Source: Nitratiruptor sp.
GTDB taxonomy: Bacteria > Campylobacterota > Campylobacteria > Campylobacterales > Nitratiruptoraceae
Direction: 5' to 3'
Assembly: GCA_015494505.1 (NCBI GenBank)
Contig: WGBB01000205.1
Location: forward strand, 1-18,163
DNA: 18,163 bases
The position numbers and the translations under genes were made by a program. The notes beneath the pieces were generated by a model that was given only the letters and a program-made list of their open reading frames with translations, ran no database searches and was not told where the DNA came from. This document shows positions 5,764-13,302 of the stretch, in pieces (within the stretch, counting starts at the first letter, position 1; the number at the start of each line of letters is the position of its first letter).

Positions 5764-6374
5764 GTAAAGCGATAGTTTTAAACCAAGATTTTGAAAAAGC
5801 TCAAGAGGTTGCGCTGCCTGAGAATTTCCAAGGCATCAACCCGCATAACCTCTATATCTACGCGAAAGCCTACTTGGCGAATCTGCGCACGAGCAACGCA
5901 CACACCAAAAACAGATCCGCAGTTAGCGGTGGTGGACGCAAGCCATGGCAACAAAAGGGTCGCGGTGGCGCGCGCGCAGGATCTATTCGCTCACCACTCT
6001 TCGTAGGCGGTGGCGTGGTATTCGGTCCTACGAATGCCAAAAACTACACACAAAAAGTGAACAAAAAGCAAAAACGCAAAGCGCTTGAGTTCGCACTCAA
6101 CGAAAAAGGCGAAAACGGAGCGCTCTATATCGTCGATGAGATCAAAGTGGAGTCCGGTAAAACGAAAGACGCTGCAGCGATCGTCAAAAAGATCGGTGCG
6201 CGTGACGTGCTCTTTGTCAAAGATACCATCGATGAAAAAACGTTCCTTGCGTTTCGCAACCTGCCAAACGCATATCTGATCGAGCCAAACGAACTCAACG
6301 CATATCTTGCGGCGACATTCCATGCAATCGTGATGGAAAAACCCGTTTGGGAAAAAATAGTAAAAGAGGGCTAA
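5760..6374 (+). CDS. rplD: 50S ribosomal protein L4
   Basis: L4 binds 23S rRNA and lines the exit tunnel with an extended loop, visible here as RKPWQQKGRGGARAGSIRSP; in E. coli it also represses the S10 operon. The length of 204 residues is normal. The start overlaps the rplC stop as ATGA, with AAGGA inside rplC 8 bases upstream. Only 1 base separates it from rplW. Whether L4 autoregulates here is unknown, since the leader is short. Confidence 0.98.
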   Translation: MSKAIVLNQDFEKAQEVALPENFQGINPHNLYIYAKAYLANLRTSNAHTKNRSAVSGGGRKPWQQKGRGGARAGSIRSPLFVGGGVVFGPTNAKNYTQKVNKKQKRKALEFALNEKGENGALYIVDEIKVESGKTKDAAAIVKKIGARDVLFVKDTIDEKTFLAFRNLPNAYLIEPNELNAYLAATFHAIVMEKPVWEKIVKEG

Positions 6375-6375
6375 G

Positions 6376-6657
6376 ATGGCAGATATTACAGATATCAAAT
6401 CAATCGTCTATACAGAGAAGAGCTTGGGCCTTCAAGAAGAGGGATATATCGTTATCCAAACGAGCGACAAAGTGACCAAAAACCAGCTCAAAGCGATTTT
6501 GAAAGAGTATTTCGGTGTCACTCCCGTCAAAATCAACTCTCTTCGTATGAAGGGCAAAACAAAGCGATTTCGTGGAATCGAAGGACGACGTGACAACTAT
6601 AAAAAGTTTTACGTCAAGTTGCCTGAAGGGGCAAAAATCGAAAGCTTAGCGGTGTAA
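6376..6657 (+). CDS. rplW: 50S ribosomal protein L23
   Basis: L23 lies at the tunnel exit and docks trigger factor and SRP. The 93-residue protein has the usual TEKS near the start, the segment KAILKEYFGVTPVKINSL, and a basic KGKTKRFRG loop. The ribosome binding site AGAGGG lies inside the end of rplD, just before the start. It is followed by rplB after 9 bases. All of it looks ordinary for the family. Confidence 0.97.
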   Translation: MADITDIKSIVYTEKSLGLQEEGYIVIQTSDKVTKNQLKAILKEYFGVTPVKINSLRMKGKTKRFRGIEGRRDNYKKFYVKLPEGAKIESLAV

Positions 6658-6666
6658 GGATAGAAC

Positions 6667-7494
6667 ATGGCGATAAAAAAATATAAACCGTATACACCTA
6701 GCCGACGCTTCATGAGCGTCGTCGATAGCAGCGATATCACTGCCAAGCCGACGGTGCGCAAGCTGCTTAAAAAACTTCCTGTCAAAGCAGGACGCAACAA
6801 TCAAGGACGCATCACTTCACGCCACAAAGAGGGTGGTGCGAAAAAGCTCTATCGCATCATCGATTTTAAGCGCAATAAATTCGGCGTACCCGGACGCGTA
6901 GCGACCATCGAATACGATCCATATAGAAACTGCCGCATCGCACTCGTAGTCTATCGAGACGGTGACAAACGCTACATCATCCAGCCTAGCGGTCTTAAAG
7001 TAGGTGACACGGTCCAAGCAGCCGAAGGCGGTCTAGACGTGCTTCCAGGAAACGCGATGAAGCTCAAAAACATCCCCGTGGGTACGCTCGTGCACAATAT
7101 CGAGCTCAAACCCGGCAAGGGTGGTCAAATGGCACGCAGCGCCGGAGCATATGCACAAATCATGGGGCGTGAAGACAAATATGTCATCCTCAGACTCCCC
7201 AGCGGCGAGATGAGAAAAGTGCTCGGCGAATGCATGGCGACAGTGGGCGTCGTGGGTAACGAAGAGTACATCAACATCGTCATCGGTAAAGCCGGACGCA
7301 ACCGCCATAGAGGTATCAGACCGCAAACGAGAGGTTCTGCGATGAACCCTGTGGATCACCCACATGGTGGTGGTGAAGGTAAAACAGGTCCTAGCGGTCA
7401 CCCTGTAACTCCTTGGGGTATGCCGACTAAAGGTTATAAGACTCGTCGCAAGAAGCCTAGCGACAAACTTATAATCTCAAGAAGAAAGAAATAA
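6667..7494 (+). CDS. rplB: 50S ribosomal protein L2
   Basis: L2 supports peptidyl transferase centre assembly and subunit joining. The 275-residue protein has the N-terminal YKPYTPSRR, the RNA-binding core (GRNNQGRITSRHKEGGAKK) and the invariant PVDHPHGGGEGK containing the conserved catalytic-centre His, and it ends in a basic SRRKK tail. AAGGA lies 7 bases before ATG 6667. Length and motifs are standard. Confidence 0.99.
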   Translation: MAIKKYKPYTPSRRFMSVVDSSDITAKPTVRKLLKKLPVKAGRNNQGRITSRHKEGGAKKLYRIIDFKRNKFGVPGRVATIEYDPYRNCRIALVVYRDGDKRYIIQPSGLKVGDTVQAAEGGLDVLPGNAMKLKNIPVGTLVHNIELKPGKGGQMARSAGAYAQIMGREDKYVILRLPSGEMRKVLGECMATVGVVGNEEYINIVIGKAGRNRHRGIRPQTRGSAMNPVDHPHGGGEGKTGPSGHPVTPWGMPTKGYKTRRKKPSDKLIISRRKK

Positions 7495-7505
7495 GAGGGT
7501 AGAAG

Positions 7506-7787
7506 ATGGCTAGAAGTATTAAAAAAGGTCCATTTGTAGACGATCATCTTATGAAAAAAGTGCTCAAAGCAAAAGAGACAGGCGACAAAAAACCTATCAA
7601 GACCTGGTCTCGCAGAAGCACTATCGTGCCTGAAATGATAGGGCTGACTATCAACGTCCACAACGGACGCCAGTTCGTGCCTGTCTATATCACTGAAAAC
7701 CACGTAGGTTTCAAGCTCGGCGAATTTGCGCCCACGAGAACGTTCCGCGGCCACAAAGGCTCGGTGCAAAAGAAAATCGGGAAATAA
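7506..7787 (+). CDS. rpsS: 30S ribosomal protein S19
   Basis: S19 is in the 30S head and contacts the A-site finger and S13. The 93-residue protein starts MARSIKKGPFVDDHLMKK and contains the family core KTWSRRSTIVPEMIG and VYITENHVGFKLGEFAPTR. The start follows rplB by 11 bases. The stop TAA is part of the AAGGA ribosome binding site of rplV. Confidence 0.98.
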   Translation: MARSIKKGPFVDDHLMKKVLKAKETGDKKPIKTWSRRSTIVPEMIGLTINVHNGRQFVPVYITENHVGFKLGEFAPTRTFRGHKGSVQKKIGK

Positions 7788-7796
7788 GGATAGGTG

Positions 7797-8120
7797 ATGA
7801 GTAAAGCAGTACTTCGATTTATCAGACTCTCACCGACAAAAGCGAGACTTGTCGCACGAGAGGTCCAGGGAATGAACGCCGAAGAGGCTCTTGCGGCTCT
7901 CGAATTCACGCCGAACAAAGCTGCGAAAGTGATCTCGAAAGTGATCGCGAGCGCTGTCGCAAATGGCGGCTATGAGCCTGAAGAGGTGGTGATCACTTCT
8001 TGCCGTGTCGATCGCGGACCATACCTCAAGAGATTTCGTCCAAGAGCGCGCGGTCGTGCGAGCAGAATTTTGAAGCCGACTTCACACATTTACGTAGAAG
8101 TAGCAAAGAAGGATAGCTAA
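7797..8120 (+). CDS. rplV: 50S ribosomal protein L22
   Basis: L22 spans the 50S and its beta-hairpin lines the exit tunnel, where erythromycin-resistance changes map. The 107-residue protein contains RLSPTKARLVAREVQGMNAEEAL and the hairpin tip GPYLKRFRPRARGRAS. ATG 7797 is preferred over GTG 7794 because AAGGA (7786-7790) is then 6 rather than 3 bases away. The stop and the rpsC start share one base (TAATG). Confidence 0.97.
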   Translation: MSKAVLRFIRLSPTKARLVAREVQGMNAEEALAALEFTPNKAAKVISKVIASAVANGGYEPEEVVITSCRVDRGPYLKRFRPRARGRASRILKPTSHIYVEVAKKDS

Positions 8121-8812
8121 TGGGTCAAAAAGTCAATCCGATAGGTCTGAGACTTGGTATCAACAGAAACTGGGAGTCACGCTGGTTTCCTGATTATAAC
8201 AAAATGCCCGATCGTGTAGAGGAAGACTATAAAATCAGAAAATTTTTGAAAAAAGAGCTCTACTACGCAGGGATTAGCAATATCATCATCGAGCGCACAG
8301 CCAAGAAACTTCGCGTGACCATCGTGGCGGCACGTCCCGGCATCATCATCGGTAAAAAAGGTGCCGATATCGAAAAACTCAAACAAAAGCTTCAAAAACT
8401 CGTGGGCAAAGATGTCTACATCAACATCAAAGAAGAGAAACGCCCACAAGCCTCTGCACAGCTTGCAGCCGAAAATGTTGCGACGCAGCTCGAACGTCGT
8501 GTGGCATTTCGCCGTGCGATGAAAAAAGTAATCCAGGCGGCGCAAAAAGCCGGTGTCAAAGGGATCAAGGTCCAAGTAGCAGGACGCTTGGGCGGTGCGG
8601 AAATGGCACGTACGGAATGGTATCTCGAAGGGCGTGTGCCGCTCCATACACTCAGAGCAAAAATCGACTATGGATTTGCCGAAGCACACACTACCTATGG
8701 AGTAATCGGCGTTAAAGTCTGGATCTTCAAAGGCGAGGTACTCCAAAAAGGTATCCAGCCCGAAAGAAGAGAAAGAGCTCCTCGTCGTAGAGCTCCAAGA
8801 AGGAGAAGTTAA
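8120..8812 (+). CDS. rpsC: 30S ribosomal protein S3
   Basis: S3 forms part of the mRNA entry site. The 230-residue protein starts MGQKVNPIGLRLGI, has a type II KH domain with the GIIIGKKGADIEKL loop, and the C-terminal S3 domain (VAGRLGGAEMARTEWY). The tail is very Arg-rich (RRERAPRRRAPRRRS), a lineage-variable extension probably binding rRNA. Its start overlaps the rplV stop, and rplP begins 2 bases after it. Confidence 0.98.
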   Translation: MGQKVNPIGLRLGINRNWESRWFPDYNKMPDRVEEDYKIRKFLKKELYYAGISNIIIERTAKKLRVTIVAARPGIIIGKKGADIEKLKQKLQKLVGKDVYINIKEEKRPQASAQLAAENVATQLERRVAFRRAMKKVIQAAQKAGVKGIKVQVAGRLGGAEMARTEWYLEGRVPLHTLRAKIDYGFAEAHTTYGVIGVKVWIFKGEVLQKGIQPERRERAPRRRAPRRRS

Positions 8813-8814
8813 TC

Positions 8815-9240
8815 ATGTTGATGCCTAAAAAGACAAAATATAGAAAGCAGCAAAAAGGCCGTAACCGCGGTAAAGCATATCGCGGTAACAGCTTGGCTTT
8901 CGGTACCATCGGTATCAAAGCGCTTGAGCATGGACGCATCGATTCTCGCCAAATCGAAGCGGCGAGGGTTGCGATGACCCGTAAGGTCAAAAGAACGGGT
9001 AAAATCTGGATTCGCGTTTTTCCTGACAAACCTCTTACCAAAAAACCATTGGAGACAAGGATGGGTAAAGGTAAAGGTGGTGTGGAAAAGTGGGTTATGA
9101 ATATTAAACCCGGTCGCATCATTTATGAGATGGCCGGTGTGGAAGAGAGCCTTGCGCGTGAAGCTCTCGATCTTGCACGATACAAACTTCCTTTTAAAAC
9201 AAAAATCGTGACACAAGAGAGTGAAAATGAAATATACTGA
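8815..9240 (+). CDS. rplP: 50S ribosomal protein L16
   Basis: L16 organises the A-site tRNA region of the 50S. The 141-residue protein begins MLMPKKTKYRKQQKGRNRG, the normal family start, which supports ATG 8815 over the internal ATG two codons later. Other family segments are GRIDSRQIEAARVAMTRK and TRMGKGKGGVEKWV. The gene overlaps rpmC by 14 bases, the longest overlap in the superoperon. Confidence 0.98.
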   Translation: MLMPKKTKYRKQQKGRNRGKAYRGNSLAFGTIGIKALEHGRIDSRQIEAARVAMTRKVKRTGKIWIRVFPDKPLTKKPLETRMGKGKGGVEKWVMNIKPGRIIYEMAGVEESLAREALDLARYKLPFKTKIVTQESENEIY

Positions 9241-9421
9241 GCTAAGAGAAAAGAGCCTACAAGAGCTCGAGGGGTTGCTGAAGGAGAAGAAGGTGGAGCT
9301 GTTTGAGCTGAGAATGAAGCTCAAGACTATGCAGCTTCAGGATACGAGCCAAATCAGAAAAACACGCAAAGATATAGCACGAATCAAAACCGCTATGGCG
9401 GAAAAAAGAAGGGCTGAATAA
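9227..9421 (+). CDS. rpmC: 50S ribosomal protein L29
   Basis: L29 lies next to L23 at the tunnel exit. It is a 64-residue two-helix protein (MKYTELREKSLQELEGLLKE, then RKTRKDIARIKTAM). ATG 9227 is chosen because AAGAGAG (9215-9221) lies 5 bases upstream; the GTG at 9221 would sit inside that site. The start lies within rplP, and the stop shares a base with rpsQ (TAATG). Confidence 0.96.
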   Translation: MKYTELREKSLQELEGLLKEKKVELFELRMKLKTMQLQDTSQIRKTRKDIARIKTAMAEKRRAE

Positions 9422-9672
9422 TGGCTTACAAAAGAGTGATTCAAGGAACCGTGGTCAAAAAGAGCGGTGACAAGACTATCTCGGTGCTCGTAGAGCGCAA
9501 AGTCATGCACCCTAGATACCACAAAATCGTCAAAAGATTCAAAAAGTATCTGGTGCATGATGCGAAAAACGAAGCCAATGTTGGCGACGTTGTCACTGCC
9601 GTAGAGTGTAGACCGATTTCGAAAAGAAAATCTTTTCGACTCCAAAAGATCGTTGAGGCAGGAGTGAAGTAA
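9421..9672 (+). CDS. rpsQ: 30S ribosomal protein S17
   Basis: S17 is a primary 16S rRNA-binding OB-fold protein. The 83-residue product shows the family pattern QGTVVKKSGDKTISVLVERK, HPRYHKIVKRFKKYLVHD and CRPISKRKSFRL. It is joined to its neighbours at both ends by TAATG overlaps, so translation is likely coupled from rpmC through to rplX. Confidence 0.98.
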   Translation: MAYKRVIQGTVVKKSGDKTISVLVERKVMHPRYHKIVKRFKKYLVHDAKNEANVGDVVTAVECRPISKRKSFRLQKIVEAGVK

Positions 9673-10040
9673 TGATTCAAAGTTTTACGAGACTCAACGT
9701 CGCGGACAACAGCGGCGCAAAAGAGATTATGTGTATCAAAGTTTTGGGTGGTTCGAAAAGAAGATACGCGTCTGTCGGTGACATCATCGTCGCTTCAGTG
9801 AAAAAAGCGACACCCAACGGCAAAGTAAAAAAAGGCCAAGTGGTCAAAGCTGTCGTGGTTCGCACCAAAAAAGAGATCCAAAGAGAAAACGGCTCTTTGA
9901 TTCGTTTCGACGACAATGCAGCCGTTATTCTCGATAATAAAAACGAACCCATCGGCACGCGTATCTTCGGACCTGTCAGCCGTGAAGTACGATATAAAAA
10001 CTTCATGAAAATCGTTTCACTCGCACCGGAGGTGCTCTAA
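9672..10040 (+). CDS. rplN: 50S ribosomal protein L14
   Basis: L14 contacts 16S rRNA helix 14 across the subunit interface. The 122-residue protein starts MIQSFTRLNVADNSGAKEIM and carries RFDDNAAVILDNKNEPIGTR and IFGPVSRE, all standard. It corresponds to the start of the spc operon in E. coli, but here there is no gap or promoter before it: the start overlaps the rpsQ stop (TAATG). Confidence 0.98.
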   Translation: MIQSFTRLNVADNSGAKEIMCIKVLGGSKRRYASVGDIIVASVKKATPNGKVKKGQVVKAVVVRTKKEIQRENGSLIRFDDNAAVILDNKNEPIGTRIFGPVSREVRYKNFMKIVSLAPEVL

Positions 10041-10285
10041 TGGCAAACAAAAAATTTAAAATCAAAAAGGGAGATATCGTCGAAGTGATCACCGGCGATG
10101 ACAAAGGCAAAAGAGGCGAAGTCCTCAAAGTCCTCAAAGATAAAGACGCTGTGATCGTAGCCGGCTGCAAAGTGGCCAAAAAGGCCGTCAAGCCGAGTGA
10201 AAAGAATCCAGAAGGCGGATTTATCCAAAAAGAGATGCCTATTCACATCTCTAACGTTCGCAAAGTAGAAGGTGGCGCATCATGA
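10040..10285 (+). CDS. rplX: 50S ribosomal protein L24
   Basis: L24 starts 50S assembly and lies near the tunnel exit. At 81 residues it is a compact form (E. coli has about 104), ending soon after the core. The KOW motif is clear (KKGDIVEVITGDDKGKRGEV), followed by a short GGFIQKEMPIHISNV segment. Overlaps: TAATG with rplN and ATGA (4 bases) with rplE. Confidence 0.96.
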   Translation: MANKKFKIKKGDIVEVITGDDKGKRGEVLKVLKDKDAVIVAGCKVAKKAVKPSEKNPEGGFIQKEMPIHISNVRKVEGGAS

Positions 10286-10833
10286 CACTAGAACTCAAAG
10301 AGCTATACAAAGAGAGAGTCAAAGACGAGCTTGCTAAAGAGCTCGAAATTCAAAACCCTATGCTCATCCCCGCCCTCGAAAAGATCGTCGTGAGTGTGGG
10401 TGCGGGTGAAGCGAGCCGCGATAGCAAACTGATGCAAAGCATCCAAGATACTATCAGCCTCATCACCGGTCAGCATGCGGTGGTAACCAAAGCGCGTAAA
10501 TCTGAAGCGGGCTTCAAAATCCGCGAGGGAATGCCTGTGGGTGTGAAGGTGACGCTGCGTGGCGATCGCATGTGGAACTTTTTGCAAAAGCTCATCTACA
10601 TCGCACTTCCACGCGTGAAGGATTTCAGAGGACTTCCTCGTAACGGTTTCGATGGACGCGGAAACTACAACTTCGGTCTCGATGAGCAGCTGATGTTTCC
10701 GGAAGTCGATTACGACAACATCATCAAAACACACGGGATGAATATCACTATCGTCACGACAACCGATAGTGACAAAGAAGCTTTTGCGCTTTTGGAAAAA
10801 CTTGGATTCCCATTTGCTAAAGGTGGTAAATAA
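10282..10833 (+). CDS. rplE: 50S ribosomal protein L5
   Basis: L5 binds 5S rRNA in the central protuberance. The 183-residue protein contains PALEKIVVSVGAGEA, the segment with KSEAGFKIREGMPVGVKVTLRG, and PRVKDFRGL. In E. coli, S8 represses translation at the start of this gene; here rplE is tightly coupled to rplX by ATGA and no comparable hairpin is evident at its start. Confidence 0.98.
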   Translation: MTLELKELYKERVKDELAKELEIQNPMLIPALEKIVVSVGAGEASRDSKLMQSIQDTISLITGQHAVVTKARKSEAGFKIREGMPVGVKVTLRGDRMWNFLQKLIYIALPRVKDFRGLPRNGFDGRGNYNFGLDEQLMFPEVDYDNIIKTHGMNITIVTTTDSDKEAFALLEKLGFPFAKGGK

Positions 10834-11018
10834 TGGCAAAGAAAAGTATGATCGCGAAGGCCAAAAGAAAGCCTAAATTTAAGGTAAGAGCCTATACACG
10901 TTGCCGCATCTGCGGTCGTCCCCGCTCAGTCTACAGAGATTTCGGTCTTTGTAGAATTTGTCTCAGAAAAATGGCAAGCGAAGGTTTGCTGCCAGGTGTC
11001 AAAAAGTCAAGCTGGTAA
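10833..11018 (+). CDS. rpsN: 30S ribosomal protein S14, zinc-ribbon type
   Basis: This is the short, zinc-binding (type Z) S14 of 61 residues, with the four ligands C24, C27, C40 and C43 (CRICGRPRSVYRDFGLCRIC). The Cys-free form of E. coli is longer, about 100 residues. It sits in the 30S head. The start overlaps the rplE stop (TAATG). It is followed by an unusual 62-base spacer holding a hairpin before rpsH. Confidence 0.98.
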   Translation: MAKKSMIAKAKRKPKFKVRAYTRCRICGRPRSVYRDFGLCRICLRKMASEGLLPGVKKSSW

Positions 11019-11022
11019 TTCA

Positions 11023-11057
11023 CTAATAGGTAGCGTGCACTGCACGAACCCTATTAG
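11023..11057 (+). promoter_or_regulatory. Two-tier hairpin before rpsH
   Basis: Outer stem CTAATAGG (11023-11030) / CCTATTAG (11050-11057), a symmetric 3x3 internal loop (TAG / AAC), then an inner stem CGTGC (11034-11038) / GCACG (11042-11046) closed by the loop ACT. It ends 9 bases before the rpsH AAGGAG and has no U-tract, so it is not a terminator. Candidate translation control or RNA processing element. Confidence 0.65.
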
Positions 11058-11080
11058 ATATTCATGAAGGAGAAACAACA

Positions 11081-11485
11081 ATGATCAACGATATGATTGC
11101 CGATTCTATCACGAGAATCAGAAATGCGCAGATGCGCGGTCTTGAAGTGACACAGCTTCTGTACTCTAAAATCGTAGAAGCTATCGTAAAAATTTTGCAA
11201 GAAAAAGGCTACATCGAGAGTTATAAAGTTGTCGAAGAGGGCAACAAAAAATTTATCAACGTGGTTTTGAAGTATGAAGAGGTAGGCAAGAAGAAAAAGC
11301 CTGCCATCAACGAAATCAAACGCATCTCTAAACCCGGTCGCCGTGTCTACAAAGGCAAAGAAGAGATCAAACGTTTTAAAAACGGATACGGCACGATTAT
11401 TGTAAGCACGAGCAAAGGTGTGTTACCCAACGACGAAGCGTACCGCTTGGGAGTAGGCGGCGAAGTGCTTTGTAGTGTATGGTAA
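11081..11485 (+). CDS. rpsH: 30S ribosomal protein S8
   Basis: S8 binds the central domain of 16S rRNA and, in E. coli, represses the spc operon. The 134-residue protein starts MINDMIADSITRIRNAQMRG and ends with the RNA-binding STSKGVLPNDEAYRLGVGGE segment, giving normal length. AAGGAG lies 8 bases before ATG 11081. It is the only gene in the S10-spc stretch separated from both neighbours by wide spacers (62 and 49 bases), each of which holds a hairpin. Confidence 0.98.
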   Translation: MINDMIADSITRIRNAQMRGLEVTQLLYSKIVEAIVKILQEKGYIESYKVVEEGNKKFINVVLKYEEVGKKKKPAINEIKRISKPGRRVYKGKEEIKRFKNGYGTIIVSTSKGVLPNDEAYRLGVGGEVLCSVW

Positions 11486-11523
11486 TACGATATCCATTCG
11501 AGTCACTCGTAGAAATATCGTAT
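11485..11523 (+). promoter_or_regulatory. Two-tier hairpin between rpsH and rplF
   Basis: Outer stem ATACGATAT (11485-11493) / ATATCGTAT (11515-11523), 9 bp; 5x5 internal loop (CCATT / TAGAA); inner stem CGAG (11499-11502) / CTCG (11506-11509) with the loop TCA. It begins on the last base of the rpsH stop and ends directly against the rplF AAAGGA (11524-11529). No U-tract. Its plan mirrors the hairpin before rpsH. Confidence 0.65.
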
Positions 11524-11534
11524 AAAGGAACGAC

Positions 11535-12071
11535 ATGAGTAGAATTGGTAAACAACCTGTAGCGATTCCAAGCGGAATCGAAGTGAAAATAGAAGATGGC
11601 AAACTCATCGCCAAAAAAGGCAACGTCACTCAAGAGGTAGAGTTTGGCGATAGAGTCAACGTAAAGATTGAAGACAATAAAATCGTTTTTTCACCTGTAG
11701 GCGACGATAGACAGAGCAGAGCCTACTGGGGGACATATAGAGCTCTTACTAACAACGCGATCAAAGGCTTGGTAGAAGGTTTTGAGAAAAAACTCGAAAT
11801 CAACGGGGTGGGATATAGAGCCCAAGTGAAAGGAAAAGAGCTTGAACTGCAGCTCGGTTTTTCTCACCCTATCAACTATCCCATCCCCGAGGGAATCCAG
11901 ATTACCGTAGAGAAAAACATCATCACCGTTAAAGGCCATGACAAGCAAAAAGTAGGTCAAGTGGCCGCTGAGATCAGAAGCTTCAGACCGCCTGAGCCAT
12001 ACAAAGGCAAGGGTGTCAAGTATGTCGACGAAGTGATCATCAGAAAAGCCGGTAAAACCGCTAAGAAGTAA
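11535..12071 (+). CDS. rplF: 50S ribosomal protein L6
   Basis: L6 lies near the sarcin-ricin loop and factor-binding site. The 178-residue protein starts MSRIGKQPVAIPSGIEV and has the two L6 repeats, with the second ending in the family motif RPPEPYKGKGVKY. The ribosome binding site AAAGGA is 5 bases before ATG 11535 and abuts the preceding hairpin, so folding could hinder initiation. Confidence 0.98.
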   Translation: MSRIGKQPVAIPSGIEVKIEDGKLIAKKGNVTQEVEFGDRVNVKIEDNKIVFSPVGDDRQSRAYWGTYRALTNNAIKGLVEGFEKKLEINGVGYRAQVKGKELELQLGFSHPINYPIPEGIQITVEKNIITVKGHDKQKVGQVAAEIRSFRPPEPYKGKGVKYVDEVIIRKAGKTAKK

Positions 12072-12081
12072 AGGGTAGGAT

Positions 12082-12438
12082 ATGAGAGAGAGCGTTCAAA
12101 GAAGAAAAAATAGACTCAGAATCAAAAGAAAAAGAAGAGTTCGCGGTAAGATTACTGGAACGGCCACGAGACCTCGTGTCTCCGTCTTCAAATCCAATAG
12201 ACACTTCTATGCCCAGGCGATCGACGATACGAAAGGGCATACTCTCGCATATAGCGACGGAGCGAAAATGGGCTTGAAAGCCAACAAAGAAGAGGTGAAA
12301 AAAGTGGCCGAAGATATGGCCGCAAAACTCAAGGCCCTCAATATCGAAACTATAGTATTCGATAGAAACGGTTATTTGTACCATGGTGTCGTCGCATCTT
12401 TCGCGGATGCACTCAGAGAAAACGGAATTAAGTTTTAG
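12082..12438 (+). CDS. rplR: 50S ribosomal protein L18
   Basis: L18 binds 5S rRNA with L5 and L25. The 118-residue protein has a strongly basic N-terminus (RRKNRLRIKRKRRVRGK), then TATRPRVSVFKSNRHFYAQ and the C-terminal DRNGYLYHGVVASFADALRE, all typical. It follows rplF by 10 bases and precedes rpsE by 9. Confidence 0.98.
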   Translation: MRESVQRRKNRLRIKRKRRVRGKITGTATRPRVSVFKSNRHFYAQAIDDTKGHTLAYSDGAKMGLKANKEEVKKVAEDMAAKLKALNIETIVFDRNGYLYHGVVASFADALRENGIKF

Positions 12439-12447
12439 GGGTAGCGT

Positions 12448-12891
12448 ATGGAAAAGTGGAATAGAGAAGAGTTCGAAGAGGTTGTTGTCAACATCAGCCG
12501 CGTAACGAAAGTGGTCAAGGGTGGACGTCGTTTTCGTTTCAGCGCACTCGTAGTAGTGGGCGATAGAAAAGGGCATGTTGGTTATGGCATCGGAAAAGCA
12601 AAAGAGGTGCCTGATGCTATTAAAAAAGCGATCGACAACGCTTTTAAAAACATCACGACAGTAAACATCAAAGGCACGACTATCGCGCACGATATCGAAC
12701 ACAAATACAATGCGAGCAAAATCTTGCTTAAACCTGCGAGCCAGGGTACCGGTGTGATCGCCGGTGGTGCTGCACGTCCCGTGCTCGAACTCGCCGGCAT
12801 CAAAGATATTTTGACCAAGTCACTAGGATCCAACAACCCTGCGACATTGGTGCGCGCGACTATCGAAGCGCTCGAAAGAATCAAAGGATAA
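12448..12891 (+). CDS. rpsE: 30S ribosomal protein S5
   Basis: S5 influences decoding fidelity and mRNA entry. The 147-residue protein shows the double-stranded RNA-binding part (RVTKVVKGGRRFRFSALVVV, GDRKGHVGYGIGKAKEV) and the C-terminal domain (SQGTGVIAGGAARPVLELAG). In most bacteria rpmD (L30) follows; here rplO starts 9 bases later, so no L30 gene is encoded at this place. Confidence 0.98.
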   Translation: MEKWNREEFEEVVVNISRVTKVVKGGRRFRFSALVVVGDRKGHVGYGIGKAKEVPDAIKKAIDNAFKNITTVNIKGTTIAHDIEHKYNASKILLKPASQGTGVIAGGAARPVLELAGIKDILTKSLGSNNPATLVRATIEALERIKG

Positions 12892-12900
12892 GGACTGATC

Positions 12901-13302
12901 ATGGCACTACACAATCTCCAACCAGCACCCGGAAGCACACACAAAATCAAGCGTGTAGGCCGCGGTCAAGGTAGTGGTATGGGAAAAACATCCACACGCG
13001 GCCAAAAAGGGCAAAAAAGTAGAACAGGATATAAACAAAAAAGAGGATTCGAAGGCGGTCAACAGCCGCTCCAAAGAAGACTCCCGAAAGTGGGCTTCAA
13101 CTCACGCGTAGAAAAACCATACGCTATCAATGTAGATAAAGCCAAAAAGATCGCGGGTCTTGAAGAGATCACTATCGAAACCATCAGAAGTGTCTATAAA
13201 CTTCCAAAATATGTAGTACGAGTGAAACTCATCGGAAAAGGTGTCAAAGAGATCGTTGCAAAAATTAAAGACGACAATATCTCTTATAGCGGACAAAAAT
13301 AA
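12901..13302 (+). CDS. rplO: 50S ribosomal protein L15
   Basis: L15 is a late-assembly 50S protein. The 133-residue product begins ALHNLQPAPGSTHKIKRVGR and carries the Gly/Lys-rich extension (GKTSTRGQKGQKSRTG and FEGGQQPLQRRLPK). Its C-terminal part is a little shorter than the E. coli protein of about 144 residues. The stop overlaps the secY start (TAATG). Confidence 0.98.
   Translation: MALHNLQPAPGSTHKIKRVGRGQGSGMGKTSTRGQKGQKSRTGYKQKRGFEGGQQPLQRRLPKVGFNSRVEKPYAINVDKAKKIAGLEEITIETIRSVYKLPKYVVRVKLIGKGVKEIVAKIKDDNISYSGQK

Noticed and set aside
8177..8746. A 189-residue minus-strand frame opposite rpsC
   Set aside because: It is antisense to a certain ribosomal gene and has no start signals.
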